DNA of 38,006 nt, from the NCBI GenBank assembly GCA_000434035.1, contig FR893523.1, forward strand, positions 1 to 38,006, in the 5' to 3' direction. The notes below the pieces were generated by a model. It was given only the letters and a program-made list of their open reading frames with translations. It did not search any database and had not been told where the DNA came from. This DNA comes from Clostridium sp. CAG:452 (GTDB lineage: Bacteria > Bacillota > Clostridia > TANB77 > CAG-508). Shown here piece by piece: positions 15,923 to 24,904 of this stretch; within the stretch, counting starts at the first letter, position 1, and the number at the start of each line of letters is the position of its first letter. The translations under genes and the position numbers were made by a program.

Positions 15923-17131
15923 TTAAGGCTTTTCAGCTAACTTAATATTAACTTTAAATGTTTGCCCATTTCTATTAACTTCAAGTTCTAGGGTATCTCC
16001 AATATTTTTAGTTGCTTTTATTTTATTTAATTCATCCATTGTTTTGATAGAAGTTCCACCGGCTGAAACAATTATATCACCAGCTTTTAAATCTACTAAA
16101 GAAGCGGGACTTGAACTTTGAATGCCTTTAACATAAATTCCAACAGGAAGTTTATATTTCTCAGCCATAGCATCAGTAATGTCAATTCCTTCAATACCAA
16201 TATATGGTCTTAAAACTTTTCCGTGATCTATTAATTGTTTATAAATATCAATTGTATCATTAATTGGAATAGCAAATCCCATACCTTCTATACCAGTTCC
16301 AGAAAGCTTTAAAGTATTAATACCAATTACTTTACCTTCACTGTTTACTAATGCTCCACCACTATTTCCAGAGTTTATTGCAGCATCAGTTTGAATTAAT
16401 GTATAAGTAGTTCCATTTTCACCTGTAACAGTTCTATTTACAGCACTTATAATTCCAGAAGTAACACTACTTTGCATTCCCAAAGGATTCCCAACAGCCA
16501 TTGCAAATTCTCCAATTTTAACTGAATTAGAATTTCCAAGCTCTGCTTCTGTTAAATCATCTTTTTCAATTTTTATAACTGCTAAATCAGTTTGCTCATC
16601 TGTACCTATAATTTTGGCTTCATATGGAGTAGAATCATTATATAAATATACATATACTTTTGTTGCCTTTGAAACCTCATAATAAGTAGAAGAATCACTA
16701 GAGTTAATAATATGGTTATTTGTTAAAATATATCCATCCTTGCTAATTATAATTCCAGAGCCTTGCGCTTGTGCAAGTTGAGACATGCCTTGCATAAAGT
16801 TTGAGGTTACAGTGTATTCTACAGTAATACCAACAATTGATGGTAAAACTTTATTTGCAGAATATATTGCAGTATCAGAATAATTAGAAAGAGATACAGT
16901 CTGAACAGTTCCAGTGTTAGAAGATGAACTAGGTATAGCAGAAGTCTCTTCTGTCTTTGCAGAAGTATTTAGAATAGAGTTTTTTATGCTTGGAATTCCA
17001 AATACTATAGAAATAACCAGAGCTGTACCTAATATTCCAGAAAGAAATGGAATTAAAAAAGATCTTCCAAAACTAGAACTATTCTTTGCGGGATCATCAA
17101 AACTTTTAAAAATATCATTATTTTCTTTCAT
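15923..17131 (-). CDS. htrA: HtrA/DegP-like trypsin-type serine protease with PDZ domain
   Basis: A 402-residue membrane-anchored HtrA, a surface protease for misfolded proteins. The layout is a short cytoplasmic start, one membrane helix at about 25-46, a Ser/Thr-rich linker to 80, and a trypsin-like domain at about 95-285. The catalytic triad is complete: His140 in ILTNNHII, Asp182 in QTDLAVIKI, and Ser257 in GNSGGALVN. A single PDZ domain at about 300-395 includes RPYIGIEGIDIT and LKAGDIIVSAGGTSI. AAGGAGG lies before the ATG. All features match Gram-positive HtrA/YyxA/HtrC types. It is monocistronic and shares its terminator with the convergent DUF3298-like gene. Confidence 0.95.
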   Translation of the reverse strand: MKENNDIFKSFDDPAKNSSSFGRSFLIPFLSGILGTALVISIVFGIPSIKNSILNTSAKTEETSAIPSSSSNTGTVQTVSLSNYSDTAIYSANKVLPSIVGITVEYTVTSNFMQGMSQLAQAQGSGIIISKDGYILTNNHIINSSDSSTYYEVSKATKVYVYLYNDSTPYEAKIIGTDEQTDLAVIKIEKDDLTEAELGNSNSVKIGEFAMAVGNPLGMQSSVTSGIISAVNRTVTGENGTTYTLIQTDAAINSGNSGGALVNSEGKVIGINTLKLSGTGIEGMGFAIPINDTIDIYKQLIDHGKVLRPYIGIEGIDITDAMAEKYKLPVGIYVKGIQSSSPASLVDLKAGDIIVSAGGTSIKTMDELNKIKATKNIGDTLELEVNRNGQTFKVNIKLAEKP

Positions 17132-17261
17132 TAATATAACCTCCTTGTAAAATAAATTATCATATTATAATAATAACCTAAACTAATAATATAATACAAG
17201 AAATACATTAAAAAATCCTGAAAAATTAATAATACAAAATCCAATTTACCTAAAAATTATA

Positions 17262-17290
17262 TTGAAATAAATTTCTACATATAATATAAT
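17262..17290 (+). promoter_or_regulatory. sigma-A promoter for prepilin-rnhB
   Basis: TTGAAA at 17262-17267 and TATAAT at 17285-17290 with a 17-base spacer. Confidence 0.7.
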
Positions 17291-17316
17291 AAAAACAATT
17301 TAAAGGAGTTGAAAAA

Positions 17317-17772
17317 ATGAATTTAAAAAATAAAAAAGGTATAACAATAATCGCACTAGTCATTACAGTAGTAATAATGCTAATATTAGTTGGAGTAACA
17401 GTAAAAGTAGGAACAAAGTCAATAGATGAATCAGAAAAAGAAGATATAATAACAAATATGATATCTATAAAAACAAGAGCTAAAATAGTTAAAGATCAAT
17501 TTAATTTTAAGGATATAAGTAGTTTGGTAGGAACTAAATTTACCGATGATACAAAATATGAAAAGACAAATTTAAACCCTGCAATTCCAGAAGAACAAAA
17601 AAATAATTGTTATATATGGACACAAGAAGATTTAAATAATCAGGGATTAGCATCAATAAATTCTGATGAATCAAAATTTTATGTTGTATATTATGGGGAT
17701 AATAATACAGAAGTATATTATTCAATAGGAGTAGATGGAAAATATAGCTTAACAGATTTGCAAGGTGAGTAA
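17317..17772 (+). CDS. type IV prepilin-like protein
   Basis: A 151-residue protein with a class III/IV prepilin start. The short basic leader MNLKNKKG would be cut after Gly, followed by the hydrophobic helix ITIIALVITVVIMLILVGVT. Position +5 is Ala instead of the usual Glu. The rest is a soluble domain without cysteine pairs apart from one Cys in NNCYIWTQ. The glycine at the cleavage site is GGT in normal frame; the paralogue starting at 23107 has CGGA at the same position. It overlaps or abuts rnhB, whose GTG start follows the stop by one base, so they are probably co-transcribed. Its role in pilus or pseudopilus assembly is not shown here. Confidence 0.8.
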   Translation: MNLKNKKGITIIALVITVVIMLILVGVTVKVGTKSIDESEKEDIITNMISIKTRAKIVKDQFNFKDISSLVGTKFTDDTKYEKTNLNPAIPEEQKNNCYIWTQEDLNNQGLASINSDESKFYVVYYGDNNTEVYYSIGVDGKYSLTDLQGE

Positions 17773-17773
17773 T

Positions 17774-18406
17774 GTGAAAGAAAGAGAAATAGAAAGACTA
17801 AATAAATTAAAAGAATATGAAAAAAAGTTATATGATAAAGGAATAAAATATATTGCAGGTATAGATGAAGCTGGAAGAGGACCTTTGGCTGGACCAGTGG
17901 TTGTAGGTTGTGTAATAATGCCACAAGATTCATTTATTGAATATGTTAATGATTCTAAAAAAGTATCTGAAACAAAAAGAGAAATGCTTTATGAAAAAAT
18001 AACAAATGAAGCAATTGCATGGAGCACAGGAATTGTAATGCAAGATGAAATAGACGAAATAAATATATTAAATGCAACTAAAAAAGCATTAACAATGGCA
18101 ATAGATAATTTAAAAGTAAAACCAGAGGTTATATTAGTAGATGCTTTAGAAAAAATAGATACACATCAAATTCCATATATATCTGTAATAAAAGGAGATG
18201 CAAAAATTTATAGTATTTCAGCAGCTTCAATTGTTGCAAAAGTAACAAGGGATAGAATAATGCGAGAGTATGATGAAATATATCCACAATATGGATTTGC
18301 AAGTCATAAAGGGTATGGAACAGCAAAACATATTCAAGCAATAAAAGAATACGGAATATGTTCAATACATAGAAAAAGTTTTGTAAAGAATTTTATACAA
18401 AAATAA
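17774..18406 (+). CDS. rnhB: ribonuclease HII
   Basis: RNase HII cuts the RNA strand of RNA-DNA hybrids and removes single ribonucleotides from DNA. The 210-residue chain has all active-site elements: GIDEAGRGPLAG (Asp and Glu), ILVDALEK (Asp), and the late Asp in SIVAKVTRDRIM. The family tail YGFASHKGYGTAKH is also present. The frame is open to a GTG at 17765, but AAGGTG precedes the GTG at 17774 by about seven bases, and this is preferred. It follows the prepilin gene without a gap. Confidence 0.95.
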   Translation: MKEREIERLNKLKEYEKKLYDKGIKYIAGIDEAGRGPLAGPVVVGCVIMPQDSFIEYVNDSKKVSETKREMLYEKITNEAIAWSTGIVMQDEIDEINILNATKKALTMAIDNLKVKPEVILVDALEKIDTHQIPYISVIKGDAKIYSISAASIVAKVTRDRIMREYDEIYPQYGFASHKGYGTAKHIQAIKEYGICSIHRKSFVKNFIQK

Positions 18407-18426
18407 AATAATATATAAAAGGGGAA

Positions 18427-18454
18427 TGGCGCAGTTGGAAGACCAACTACGCCA
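18427..18454 (-). terminator. hairpin terminator for the small minus-strand ORF
   Basis: A 12-position stem around a four-base loop. The single C/A mismatch on the plus strand becomes a U-G pair in minus-strand RNA, so the hairpin is complete only in that direction. It starts five bases past the minus-strand stop and is followed by a T-rich run. Confidence 0.7.
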
Positions 18455-18458
18455 AAAC

Positions 18459-18650
18459 TTACTTCTCGCCTTCATCTCCGTAGAAGTCAGAATCAGGCCA
18501 AGTATCAAACGGGTCTTCAGCAGTTTCTGCTGAAATTCGTTTGTTCAGTGCCCTCAGCTCTTTACGGAGTGAATTGAGTTCACTCGGACTTGAAGTGTCA
18601 AGCTTCTTGTTGAGCTCCTCAATAATGCGGATGGTGTCTGCAGATAACAT
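18459..18650 (-). CDS. small hypothetical protein, 63 aa, foreign codon usage
   Basis: I do not recognise this protein. It is acidic overall, with a predicted helical hairpin: IRIIEELNKKLD, a short Ser/Pro turn, then ELNSLRKELRALNKRI, and an acidic tail rich in Asp/Glu/Trp/Tyr. Its codons differ sharply from every neighbour (CTC, CTG, ATC, AAC, AAG, GAG and CGC are used freely), and local GC is close to 47%. GAAAGGGG precedes the ATG, TTGATT-N17-TATAAT lies upstream and a hairpin lies directly after, so it looks like an intact, independently expressed gene, recently acquired or under other selection. Even here no CGG codon occurs, although CGC, CGT, CGA and AGG do. Confidence 0.65.
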   Translation of the reverse strand: MLSADTIRIIEELNKKLDTSSPSELNSLRKELRALNKRISAETAEDPFDTWPDSDFYGDEGEK

Positions 18651-18687
18651 AGGTAGAAACCCCTTTCAAATATAAATTTGTAACATT

Positions 18688-18716
18688 ATTATAACACGCT
18701 TTACATAAAAAATCAA
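18688..18716 (-). promoter_or_regulatory. sigma-A promoter for the 63-aa ORF
   Basis: On the minus strand TTGATT (18716-18711), 17 bases, TATAAT (18693-18688), about 40 bases before its ATG. Confidence 0.7.
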
Positions 18717-18733
18717 ATTAGGAGGTTGATTTT

Positions 18734-20035
18734 ATGAATATTAAAGAAATTATAGCTAAAAAAAGAGATGGATTAGAATTAAATAAAGAAGAAATTAAAT
18801 ATTTTATAGAAGAATATACAAAAGGAACTGTTACAGATTATCAAGCAGCAGCACTAATTATGGCAATGTATATCAATGGATTAAACAATGAAGAAACTAC
18901 AAATTTAACATTAGAAATGGCTCATTCTGGAGAAATTTTAGATTTATCAAAAATTTCTAAAACAGTTATAGATAAGCACAGTACAGGAGGAGTTGGAGAT
19001 AAAATAACATTAGTATTAATGCCCATTATTGCATCACTTGGCGTGCCAGTTGCAAAAATGTCTGGAAGAGGCTTAGGCTTTACTGGTGGAACAGTAGATA
19101 AACTAGAATCAATTCCGGGATATAAAACAGAAATAAAAATAGACGAATTTATAGAAAATGTACAAAAGGTTGGAATAAGCTTAATTGGTCAAACAGCCAA
19201 TTTAGCGCCAGCAGATAAAAAAATATATGCACTACGTGATACTATTAGCTGTGTAGATAATATGTCACTTATAGCGTCAAGTATAATGAGCAAAAAAATA
19301 GCTGCAGGAGCAAACAAAATAGTATTAGATGTAACATGCGGAAGTGGAGCTTTTATGCAAAACGAAAAAGATGCAATAGAGTTATCTAATATAATGAAGA
19401 ACATAGGAAAGTTAGCAAATAGAGAAACAGTATGTATAATTACAAATATGGACGAACCAGTTGGATATGCAATAGGAAATAACTTAGAAATTATAGAAAC
19501 AATAGAATGTTTAAAAGGAAATATACCAGAAGACATAAAAGAAATAATAACAACAATAGGAGCATATATACTAAAACTTGCAGATAAAGGTGACAATTTA
19601 GAAGAAAACAAACTAAAAATATTAGAAAATATAAAAAACGGAAAAGCATATAATAAATTTTTAGAATTAGTACAAAATCAAAATGGTGATATAGAATATG
19701 TAAAAAATACAGATAAACTTGAAAAAGCAAAATATATATTGCCAGTAATTTGTGAAAAAGGCGGATATGTAGAAAAATTAAATGCAGGAGAAGTAGGAAA
19801 AATATCAGTAGATTTAGGAGCGGGAAGATTAAGAAAAGAAGATGACATAGACAAAGCAGTAGGAATAGTGCTAAACAAGAAAAATGCAGACAAAGTAAAA
19901 AAAGGTGATATACTAGCATTTGTATATGCAAACAATAAACAAAAAGGAGAAACAGCAGTAGAAGAAATGCAAAATGCATATACAATAGTAGAAGAACCAG
20001 TAAAAAAAGAAAAATATATTTTAGGGATTATATAG
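18734..20035 (+). CDS. pdp: pyrimidine-nucleoside (thymidine) phosphorylase
   Basis: The enzyme splits uridine, thymidine or deoxyuridine with phosphate to the free base and (deoxy)ribose-1-phosphate, a salvage step in the cytoplasm. The 433-residue length is standard. The family signature SGRGLGFTGGTVDKLESIPG is intact at about residues 112-131. The phosphate-binding DKHSTGGVGDK is at about 80-90, and the C-terminal alpha/beta domain carries VDLGAGR. AGGAGG precedes the ATG. A phosphatase gene begins 15 bases after the stop, suggesting a shared transcript. Thymidine phosphorylase (deoA) cannot be separated from the broader enzyme by sequence alone. Confidence 0.94.
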   Translation: MNIKEIIAKKRDGLELNKEEIKYFIEEYTKGTVTDYQAAALIMAMYINGLNNEETTNLTLEMAHSGEILDLSKISKTVIDKHSTGGVGDKITLVLMPIIASLGVPVAKMSGRGLGFTGGTVDKLESIPGYKTEIKIDEFIENVQKVGISLIGQTANLAPADKKIYALRDTISCVDNMSLIASSIMSKKIAAGANKIVLDVTCGSGAFMQNEKDAIELSNIMKNIGKLANRETVCIITNMDEPVGYAIGNNLEIIETIECLKGNIPEDIKEIITTIGAYILKLADKGDNLEENKLKILENIKNGKAYNKFLELVQNQNGDIEYVKNTDKLEKAKYILPVICEKGGYVEKLNAGEVGKISVDLGAGRLRKEDDIDKAVGIVLNKKNADKVKKGDILAFVYANNKQKGETAVEEMQNAYTIVEEPVKKEKYILGII

Positions 20036-20050
20036 GAGGAAAACAAAAAA

Positions 20051-20497
20051 ATGAAAATAATGTTTATATGCACAGGCAACATTTGCAGAAGTGCAATGGC
20101 ACATGCAATGTTTGAAAAAATGGTAAAAGAACAAAATAAAAATGTACAAGTATATTCGTGTGGCATATATGCACAAAATGGTGATATTCCAACATATGAA
20201 GCAATTGAAACAATGAATGAATATGGGATAGATTTAAGAAATCATAGAGCAACAAATATAAGAAACTCAAATATAAAAGACATGGATGTAATACTTTGCG
20301 CAACAATTTCACATAAAAATAGTGTTATAAATATGTATCCAGAATTAAAAGAAAAAGTATTTACGATGAAAGAATATGCAGGATATCCACAAAATGATTT
20401 AGATATAAAAGACCCATGGGGATACGGAATAGAAGTATATAAAAGTTGTGCAAAGGAAATAAAGGAATGCCTTAATAAAATTATAGAAAAATTATAA
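20051..20497 (+). CDS. low-molecular-weight protein phosphatase
   Basis: A 148-residue enzyme of the low-molecular-weight tyrosine phosphatase fold. The P-loop CTGNICRS (C-x5-R-S) is at residues 7-14 and the general-acid loop DPWG is near 120. In Bacillota this family includes both tyrosine phosphatases and the arginine phosphatase YwlE, which counteracts McsB. The residue after the P-loop Gly-Asn is Ile here; a Thr at this site is reported to favour phosphoarginine, so a tyrosine phosphatase is slightly more likely. AGGAGG precedes the ATG, and the gene directly follows pdp. Confidence 0.9.
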   Translation: MKIMFICTGNICRSAMAHAMFEKMVKEQNKNVQVYSCGIYAQNGDIPTYEAIETMNEYGIDLRNHRATNIRNSNIKDMDVILCATISHKNSVINMYPELKEKVFTMKEYAGYPQNDLDIKDPWGYGIEVYKSCAKEIKECLNKIIEKL

Positions 20498-20548
20498 CTA
20501 AAAAAGCATACTTTCCACTTCAAATAAATTAAAGAAAGGAATAAACAA

Positions 20549-22821
20549 ATGAACATATTAGAAGGACTAAACGATAAACAATACGAAGCAGTAATAAATA
20601 CAGAAGGACCAAACCTAATTATAGCAGGTGCAGGTTCAGGAAAAACAAAAGTACTAACACATAAAATAGCATATTTAATAGGAGAAAAAAATGTAAAGCC
20701 ATGGCAAATACTTGCAATTACATTTACAAATAAAGCAGCAAACGAAATGAAAACAAGGGTAGAAGCATTAGTTGGAGAAGCAGCGAATGAAATGTGGCTA
20801 GGAACTTTCCACTCTATTTGCGTTAGAATTTTAAGAAGATTTATAGATAGATTAGGATATGAAAGCTCATTTATAATATTCGATACATCAGACCAAAGAA
20901 GTTTGGTAAAACAATGTTTAAGAGAATTAAATATTGATGATAAATTGTTTACAGACAGAAGCGTATTATCAGAAATAAGCAATGCAAAAAATGAAATGCT
21001 TACACCAGAAAGCTACAAATTAAGGACAAATGGTGAGTATAGAAAAGAAAAAATCGCAGAAATATATGCTGTATATCAAAGAAAATTAAAAGAAAATAAT
21101 GCAATAGATTTTGATGATATTATCAATTTTACAATAGACATATTAACAGAAAACCCAGATGTTTTAGAGTATTATTCAGATAAATTCAAATATGTATTAG
21201 TAGACGAGTATCAAGATACAAATAAATCACAATTTACACTACTAACATTAATTGCAGCAAGACACGGAAATATTACAGCCGTAGGAGATAATGACCAAGG
21301 AATATATTCTTTTAGAGGAGCAGACATATCAAATATATTAAATTTTGAAAAGGATTTTCCAGGAACAAAAATAATAAAATTAGAGCAAAATTATAGATCT
21401 ACAAAAAGTATATTAAATGCAGCAAATGCAATAATCAAAAATAATAGCAAAAAATATGAAAAAAACTTATGGACAGAAAAAGAAGAAGGAAAGCTTCCAG
21501 AAGTACATATATGTAATGATGAATATGATGAAGCAAGATATATTGCAGAAGAAATAGAACATTTAAGAAGAGAAGAGTATTTAAAATATTCAGATTTTGC
21601 AATTCTATACAGAATGAATGCACAGTCACGTAGTATAGAAGAGATTTTAGTAAGAGAAGGAATTCCATACAGAATTATAGGTGGACACAAATTCTACGAA
21701 AGAAAAGAAATAAAAGATATAATTAGTTATTTAAGATTAATTCAAAACACATCAGATAATTTAAGTTTGCAAAGAATAATAAATGAGCCTAAAAGAGGAA
21801 TAGGAAAAACAAGTTTAGAAAAAATAGAATCAATAGCATCAACAAACCGGAATATCAATGTATGAAGTAATAAAAAAAGCAGATGAGTTTGGACTAAATA
21901 AAGTATTCGCAAATTCGAGAGATTTTGTAAATGTAATAGAAGAATTAAGAGCAAGTAAAGATGAAATTAAAATTTCGGAACTTGTAAAACAAACACTAAA
22001 CAAAACAGGATATACAAAAGCTTTAGAACTAGAAAGTACAACACAAGCAGAAACAAGGCTAGAAAACTTAGATGAGTTTTTAACAGTAGCAATAGAGTTC
22101 GAGGATGAAGCTGCAGAAAACAACTTAGCAGAATTCTTAGAAAGTATAACACTTACAAGCGATGTAGATGAACTAGAAGATACAGACGAAGCAGTAACAT
22201 TAATGACCTTACATAGTGCAAAAGGACTAGAATTCCCAGTAGTATTTTTAATAGGAATGGAAGACCGGAATATTCCCAAGTTATAAGTCAATAGGAGAAG
22301 AAAGAGAATTAGAAGAAGAGAGAAGACTTTGCTATGTTGGACTAACAAGAGCAGAACAATTTTTATACTTAACATGTAGCAGACAAAGAACTATATTTGG
22401 TTCAACATCATGCAACAAAATATCTAGATTTATAGAAGAAATACCACCAGAAATGCTAGACGGAGATAAAAACATTAAGAAAGAAAAACAATATGAACCA
22501 AAAGAAACAACATATGAGTGGGAATATGGAACAGTAAAAAAATATCAAACAAAAGCATTTGGAGATAAATACTCTCCAAAAGAACCGTCATATCAATTTA
22601 GAACAGCAGAAAGTTTCTTAAATTCATTAAACAAAACAAAAGCAGAAGGAGTAGATTTAAGCCAATTTAGAGCAGGGGTAACAGTATATCATAAAAAATT
22701 TGGAGAAGGAGTAATAAACTCAGTCGAACAAGAAGGAGAAGACTTAAAACTAGATATAAACTTTGAAAAAGTAGGACATAAAAGGTTGATGGCAAAATTC
22801 GCAAATTTAGAAATAAGATAA
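20549..22821 (+). CDS. pcrA: ATP-dependent DNA helicase PcrA/UvrD, read through two CGGA sites
   Basis: PcrA is a 3'-5' superfamily 1 helicase for repair and plasmid replication, essential in Bacillus subtilis. In triplets the gene breaks into three frames. Reading CGGA at 21848 and at 22266 as glycine joins them into 756 residues, near the normal 720-750. Motifs then run in order: Walker A GAGSGKT (27-33), Ia ITFTNKAANEM, Walker B VLVDEYQDTN (about 215), III GDNDQGIYSFRGAD, IV QNYRST, then TLHSAKGLEFPVVFLIGMEDGIFPS (the second site sits in this motif) and VI CYVGLTRA. The tail domain GVTVYHKKFGEGVI is also present. Both breaks fall inside conserved or continuous sequence and nothing is missing, so this is not a decaying gene. 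It has a ribosome site AAAGGA before ATG 20549. Confidence 0.93.
21848..21851 (+). other. CGGA +1 site 3 (pcrA, first)
   Basis: In-frame CGG after AAC, at STN-G-ISMYEV. Strict reading stops four codons later (AAT ATC AAT GTA, then TGA). Confidence 0.9.
22266..22269 (+). other. CGGA +1 site 4 (pcrA, second)
   Basis: In-frame CGG (in the frame set by site 3) after GAC. The expected residue is the Gly of the conserved MED-G-IFPS segment of UvrD/PcrA. Confidence 0.92.
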
Positions 22822-22848
22822 AAAAGAAGAGCAATTTTCTTTTTTTGT
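22819..22848 (+). terminator. weak intrinsic terminator after pcrA
   Basis: An A-rich arm AAAAAAGAA and a TTTTCTTTTTTT arm around GAGCAA, ending in a long T-run. The stem has few GC pairs. Confidence 0.45.
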
Positions 22849-22889
22849 TGAATAGGAAAAATCAATAATGATAAAATAATAGCAAAACA

Positions 22890-22918
22890 TTGACATGAAA
22901 AAAAACAACATATAAAAT
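22890..22918 (+). promoter_or_regulatory. sigma-A promoter for the prepilin/FGE-like gene
   Basis: TTGACA at 22890-22895 and TAAAAT at 22913-22918 with a 17-base spacer; the start codon is about 180 bases away. Confidence 0.75.
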
Positions 22919-22929
22919 AATTCATATAG

Positions 22930-23095
22930 AAATAGCCCCTGTATCTGCCAAAAAAATGAAACATATTACAAATCTTGTAGGAACATATTGTATACGCAAA
23001 AAAATGAATTTATGTCAAATGTTTGGGGCTAAAGTTCAGTTGTATGGGGCATTGCCCTAAGCGACTCGCACTTTGAAGAAATTGCTAAAACAAAG
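22930..23095 (+). promoter_or_regulatory. possible structured leader RNA, class unknown
   Basis: The untranslated region between promoter and prepilin gene is long and locally GC-rich. TAGCCCC near 22932 can pair with GGGGCTA near 23025, closing a loop of about 85 bases, and GGGGCATTGCCC-like bases near 23046 form a compact hairpin. I could not match it to a known riboswitch. Confidence 0.3.
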
Positions 23096-23106
23096 GAGGG
23101 AAATAA

Positions 23107-24710
23107 ATGAAAAACAAAAAACGGAATTACACTAATAGCATTAATAATTTCAATAATTGTAATGTTAATACTAATTGTGGTAACGGTAACAACAGCAATA
23201 AAAGGAGGATTATTTGAGAGTGCAAAAATAGCAAGTAAAAAAACAGAAAGACAATCAGTATTAGAAGAATTAAATGCAATAACAGCAGAGTTTAATGCAG
23301 ATGTGTATGCAAATCCAGAAAAATATGATCTTGGTGATGATGATATATTTAAAACTATAATAGAACAAGCTAAAATAAGAATTTGTGGAGGAAAAAACGA
23401 AAACCCAAATTCAAGTATAACAGCAGATGAGGAAACAGTGGAAAAATCAACAATAATAGATGAAGAAGGAAAAACTAGTTTTCTTATACCTTTTACATAT
23501 AAGGGGATTGAAGCAAAATGGAAATTTGTTATGAATGAAGAAGTGGAATATATAGAATATATAGAACTAGTTTTTAATGGAATAGGTATACAGGAAATAG
23601 GAGATACACCAACAGTTGAACCAGGAGGAAATATAAAGGAAGTAAAAAATGGAGTGCCAATTCCAATAGGTTTCTATTATGTAGCAGGTACAAAAAACAC
23701 AGGTGTTGTAATAAGCGATAGCCAGGCAGATGAAAATAATTCGCAAGAAAACAATGGAAGTCAATTCGTTTGGGTACCAGTACAAATAAATCCAAAATTA
23801 AAAATAGATATAGATAGTGATAAGCAAATTTCCAAAGTAACAATAATGGATTTAGGAGACTATAAAGAAGAAATAAGTGTTAATAAAAGTATTTTTGAAA
23901 AGACAATAAACTTAAGCGATAACACTATTTATGAAATAGCAATAGAATATGAGGATGGAACAAGAGAAGAAAAACTTTATAGCACTGATTTACAATATAA
24001 GCAACTAAGCAACAACTTGAGAAATTTAAAAGTACTTGCAGAACAGTGTGGGGGATTAGAAAATCTAGCTGATTCTCTTAAAGAAAATAACTATCCAGAT
24101 CAAAATTTTGAGTTCAAAATTGATAATTTTAAAGAATTATTTAAAGACCAAGAAATTTATGATACCACAGACGACACTCTAGAAAAAGATAGTGTATTAA
24201 AATATGGAGGATTCTATATAGGAAGATATGAAGTTGGAACAGATAAGACAACAAAAAAAGGCAATAGTCCTAAAAGCTACATTTCATTTACAGAAGCAAA
24301 GTCGGAAGCAGAAGCAATATATAATAGTGAGAGTTATGGAGTAAAATCAAGCCTACCAAGTGGTTCAGCTTGGAATAGTACTGCAAAATGGATCGTTAAT
24401 TCGAAAGCAGAAAGCTGGAATGGAGTATTTAATGATAGCACAAGTTGGGGTAATTATAGATTGAGCATAAGCCAACGGAGCTCCAAAATCAACAGGAAGT
24501 AGTGACTCTTATTCTAAAAATCATATATACGATTTAGCAGGAAACTTGCAGGAATGGACATTAGAAATTGCAAATTCAAATGAAAGGATATGTAGAGGAT
24601 CAAATTATGGAGTAAGTGGAAGCCCAAGCATGGTTTCTGCTGATTCAATAGCAGAAAGTACGAAACAAAATAATACAGGATATAGACTAATGTTATATAT
24701 AAAAAAATAA
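23107..24710 (+). CDS. prepilin-like protein with FGE/SUMF-like C-terminus, two CGGA sites
   Basis: The start is ATG 23107 after AAAGGAGGG. The leader MKNKK is followed by CGG at 23122. Reading CGGA as Gly gives KKGITLIALIISIIVMLIL, the same prepilin start as the gene at 17317, with Gly at the peptidase cleavage position. A soluble region follows with QFVWVPV (about 220) and GGFYIGRYEVG (about 375). A second CGG at 24476, read as Gly, continues through GAPKSTGSS, YDLAGNLQEWT and YRLMLYI to TAA 24708-24710. FVWVPV, IGRYEV and the GNLQEW/YRL ending are typical of formylglycine-generating-enzyme-like (SUMF1/EgtB/PvdO) domains. The product is 533 residues. Here the domain probably serves as an exposed fold on a pilin-like stalk; enzymatic activity is not shown. 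Confidence 0.82.
23122..23125 (+). other. CGGA +1 site 5 (prepilin cleavage glycine)
   Basis: In-frame CGG after AAA at codon 6. Strict reading leaves the prepilin helix at once and stops after about 30 unrelated codons. Confidence 0.92.
24476..24479 (+). other. CGGA +1 site 6 (prepilin/FGE-like C-terminal part)
   Basis: In-frame CGG after CAA. Only the +1 frame contains the conserved DLAGNLQEW ending; strict reading stops after seven further codons. Confidence 0.9.
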
Positions 24711-24711
24711 C

Positions 24712-24753
24712 AAAAAAGGGAGCTAAGATGCTAGAGCACAAGCTCCTTTTTTA
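24712..24753 (+). terminator. intrinsic terminator after the prepilin/FGE-like gene
   Basis: AAAAAAGGGAGCT pairs with AGCTCCTTTTTT across a 16-base loop and ends in a T-run. Confidence 0.8.
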
Positions 24754-24854
24754 TTGTATGAGAAAAATCGAAGATTTTCCTATTAAACAAAAAGCCTATA
24801 ATCGCTATTGCCTTTGAGATTTCCTCATTTCATTCGGAAACTCAAATCGGCGAG

Positions 24855-24882
24855 AAGAAAAGGTGGCAAAGCCACTTTTCTT
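24855..24882 (-). terminator. terminator for the coat-protein pair
   Basis: A 12-bp stem (AAGAAAAGTGGC and complement, one bulged base) with a three-base loop, followed on the minus strand by CCTTTTCTT-type T-rich sequence, about 20 bases past the stop of the minus-strand gene. Confidence 0.7.
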
Positions 24883-24904
24883 GTGCAAACAAATTCCAAT
24901 TTAT

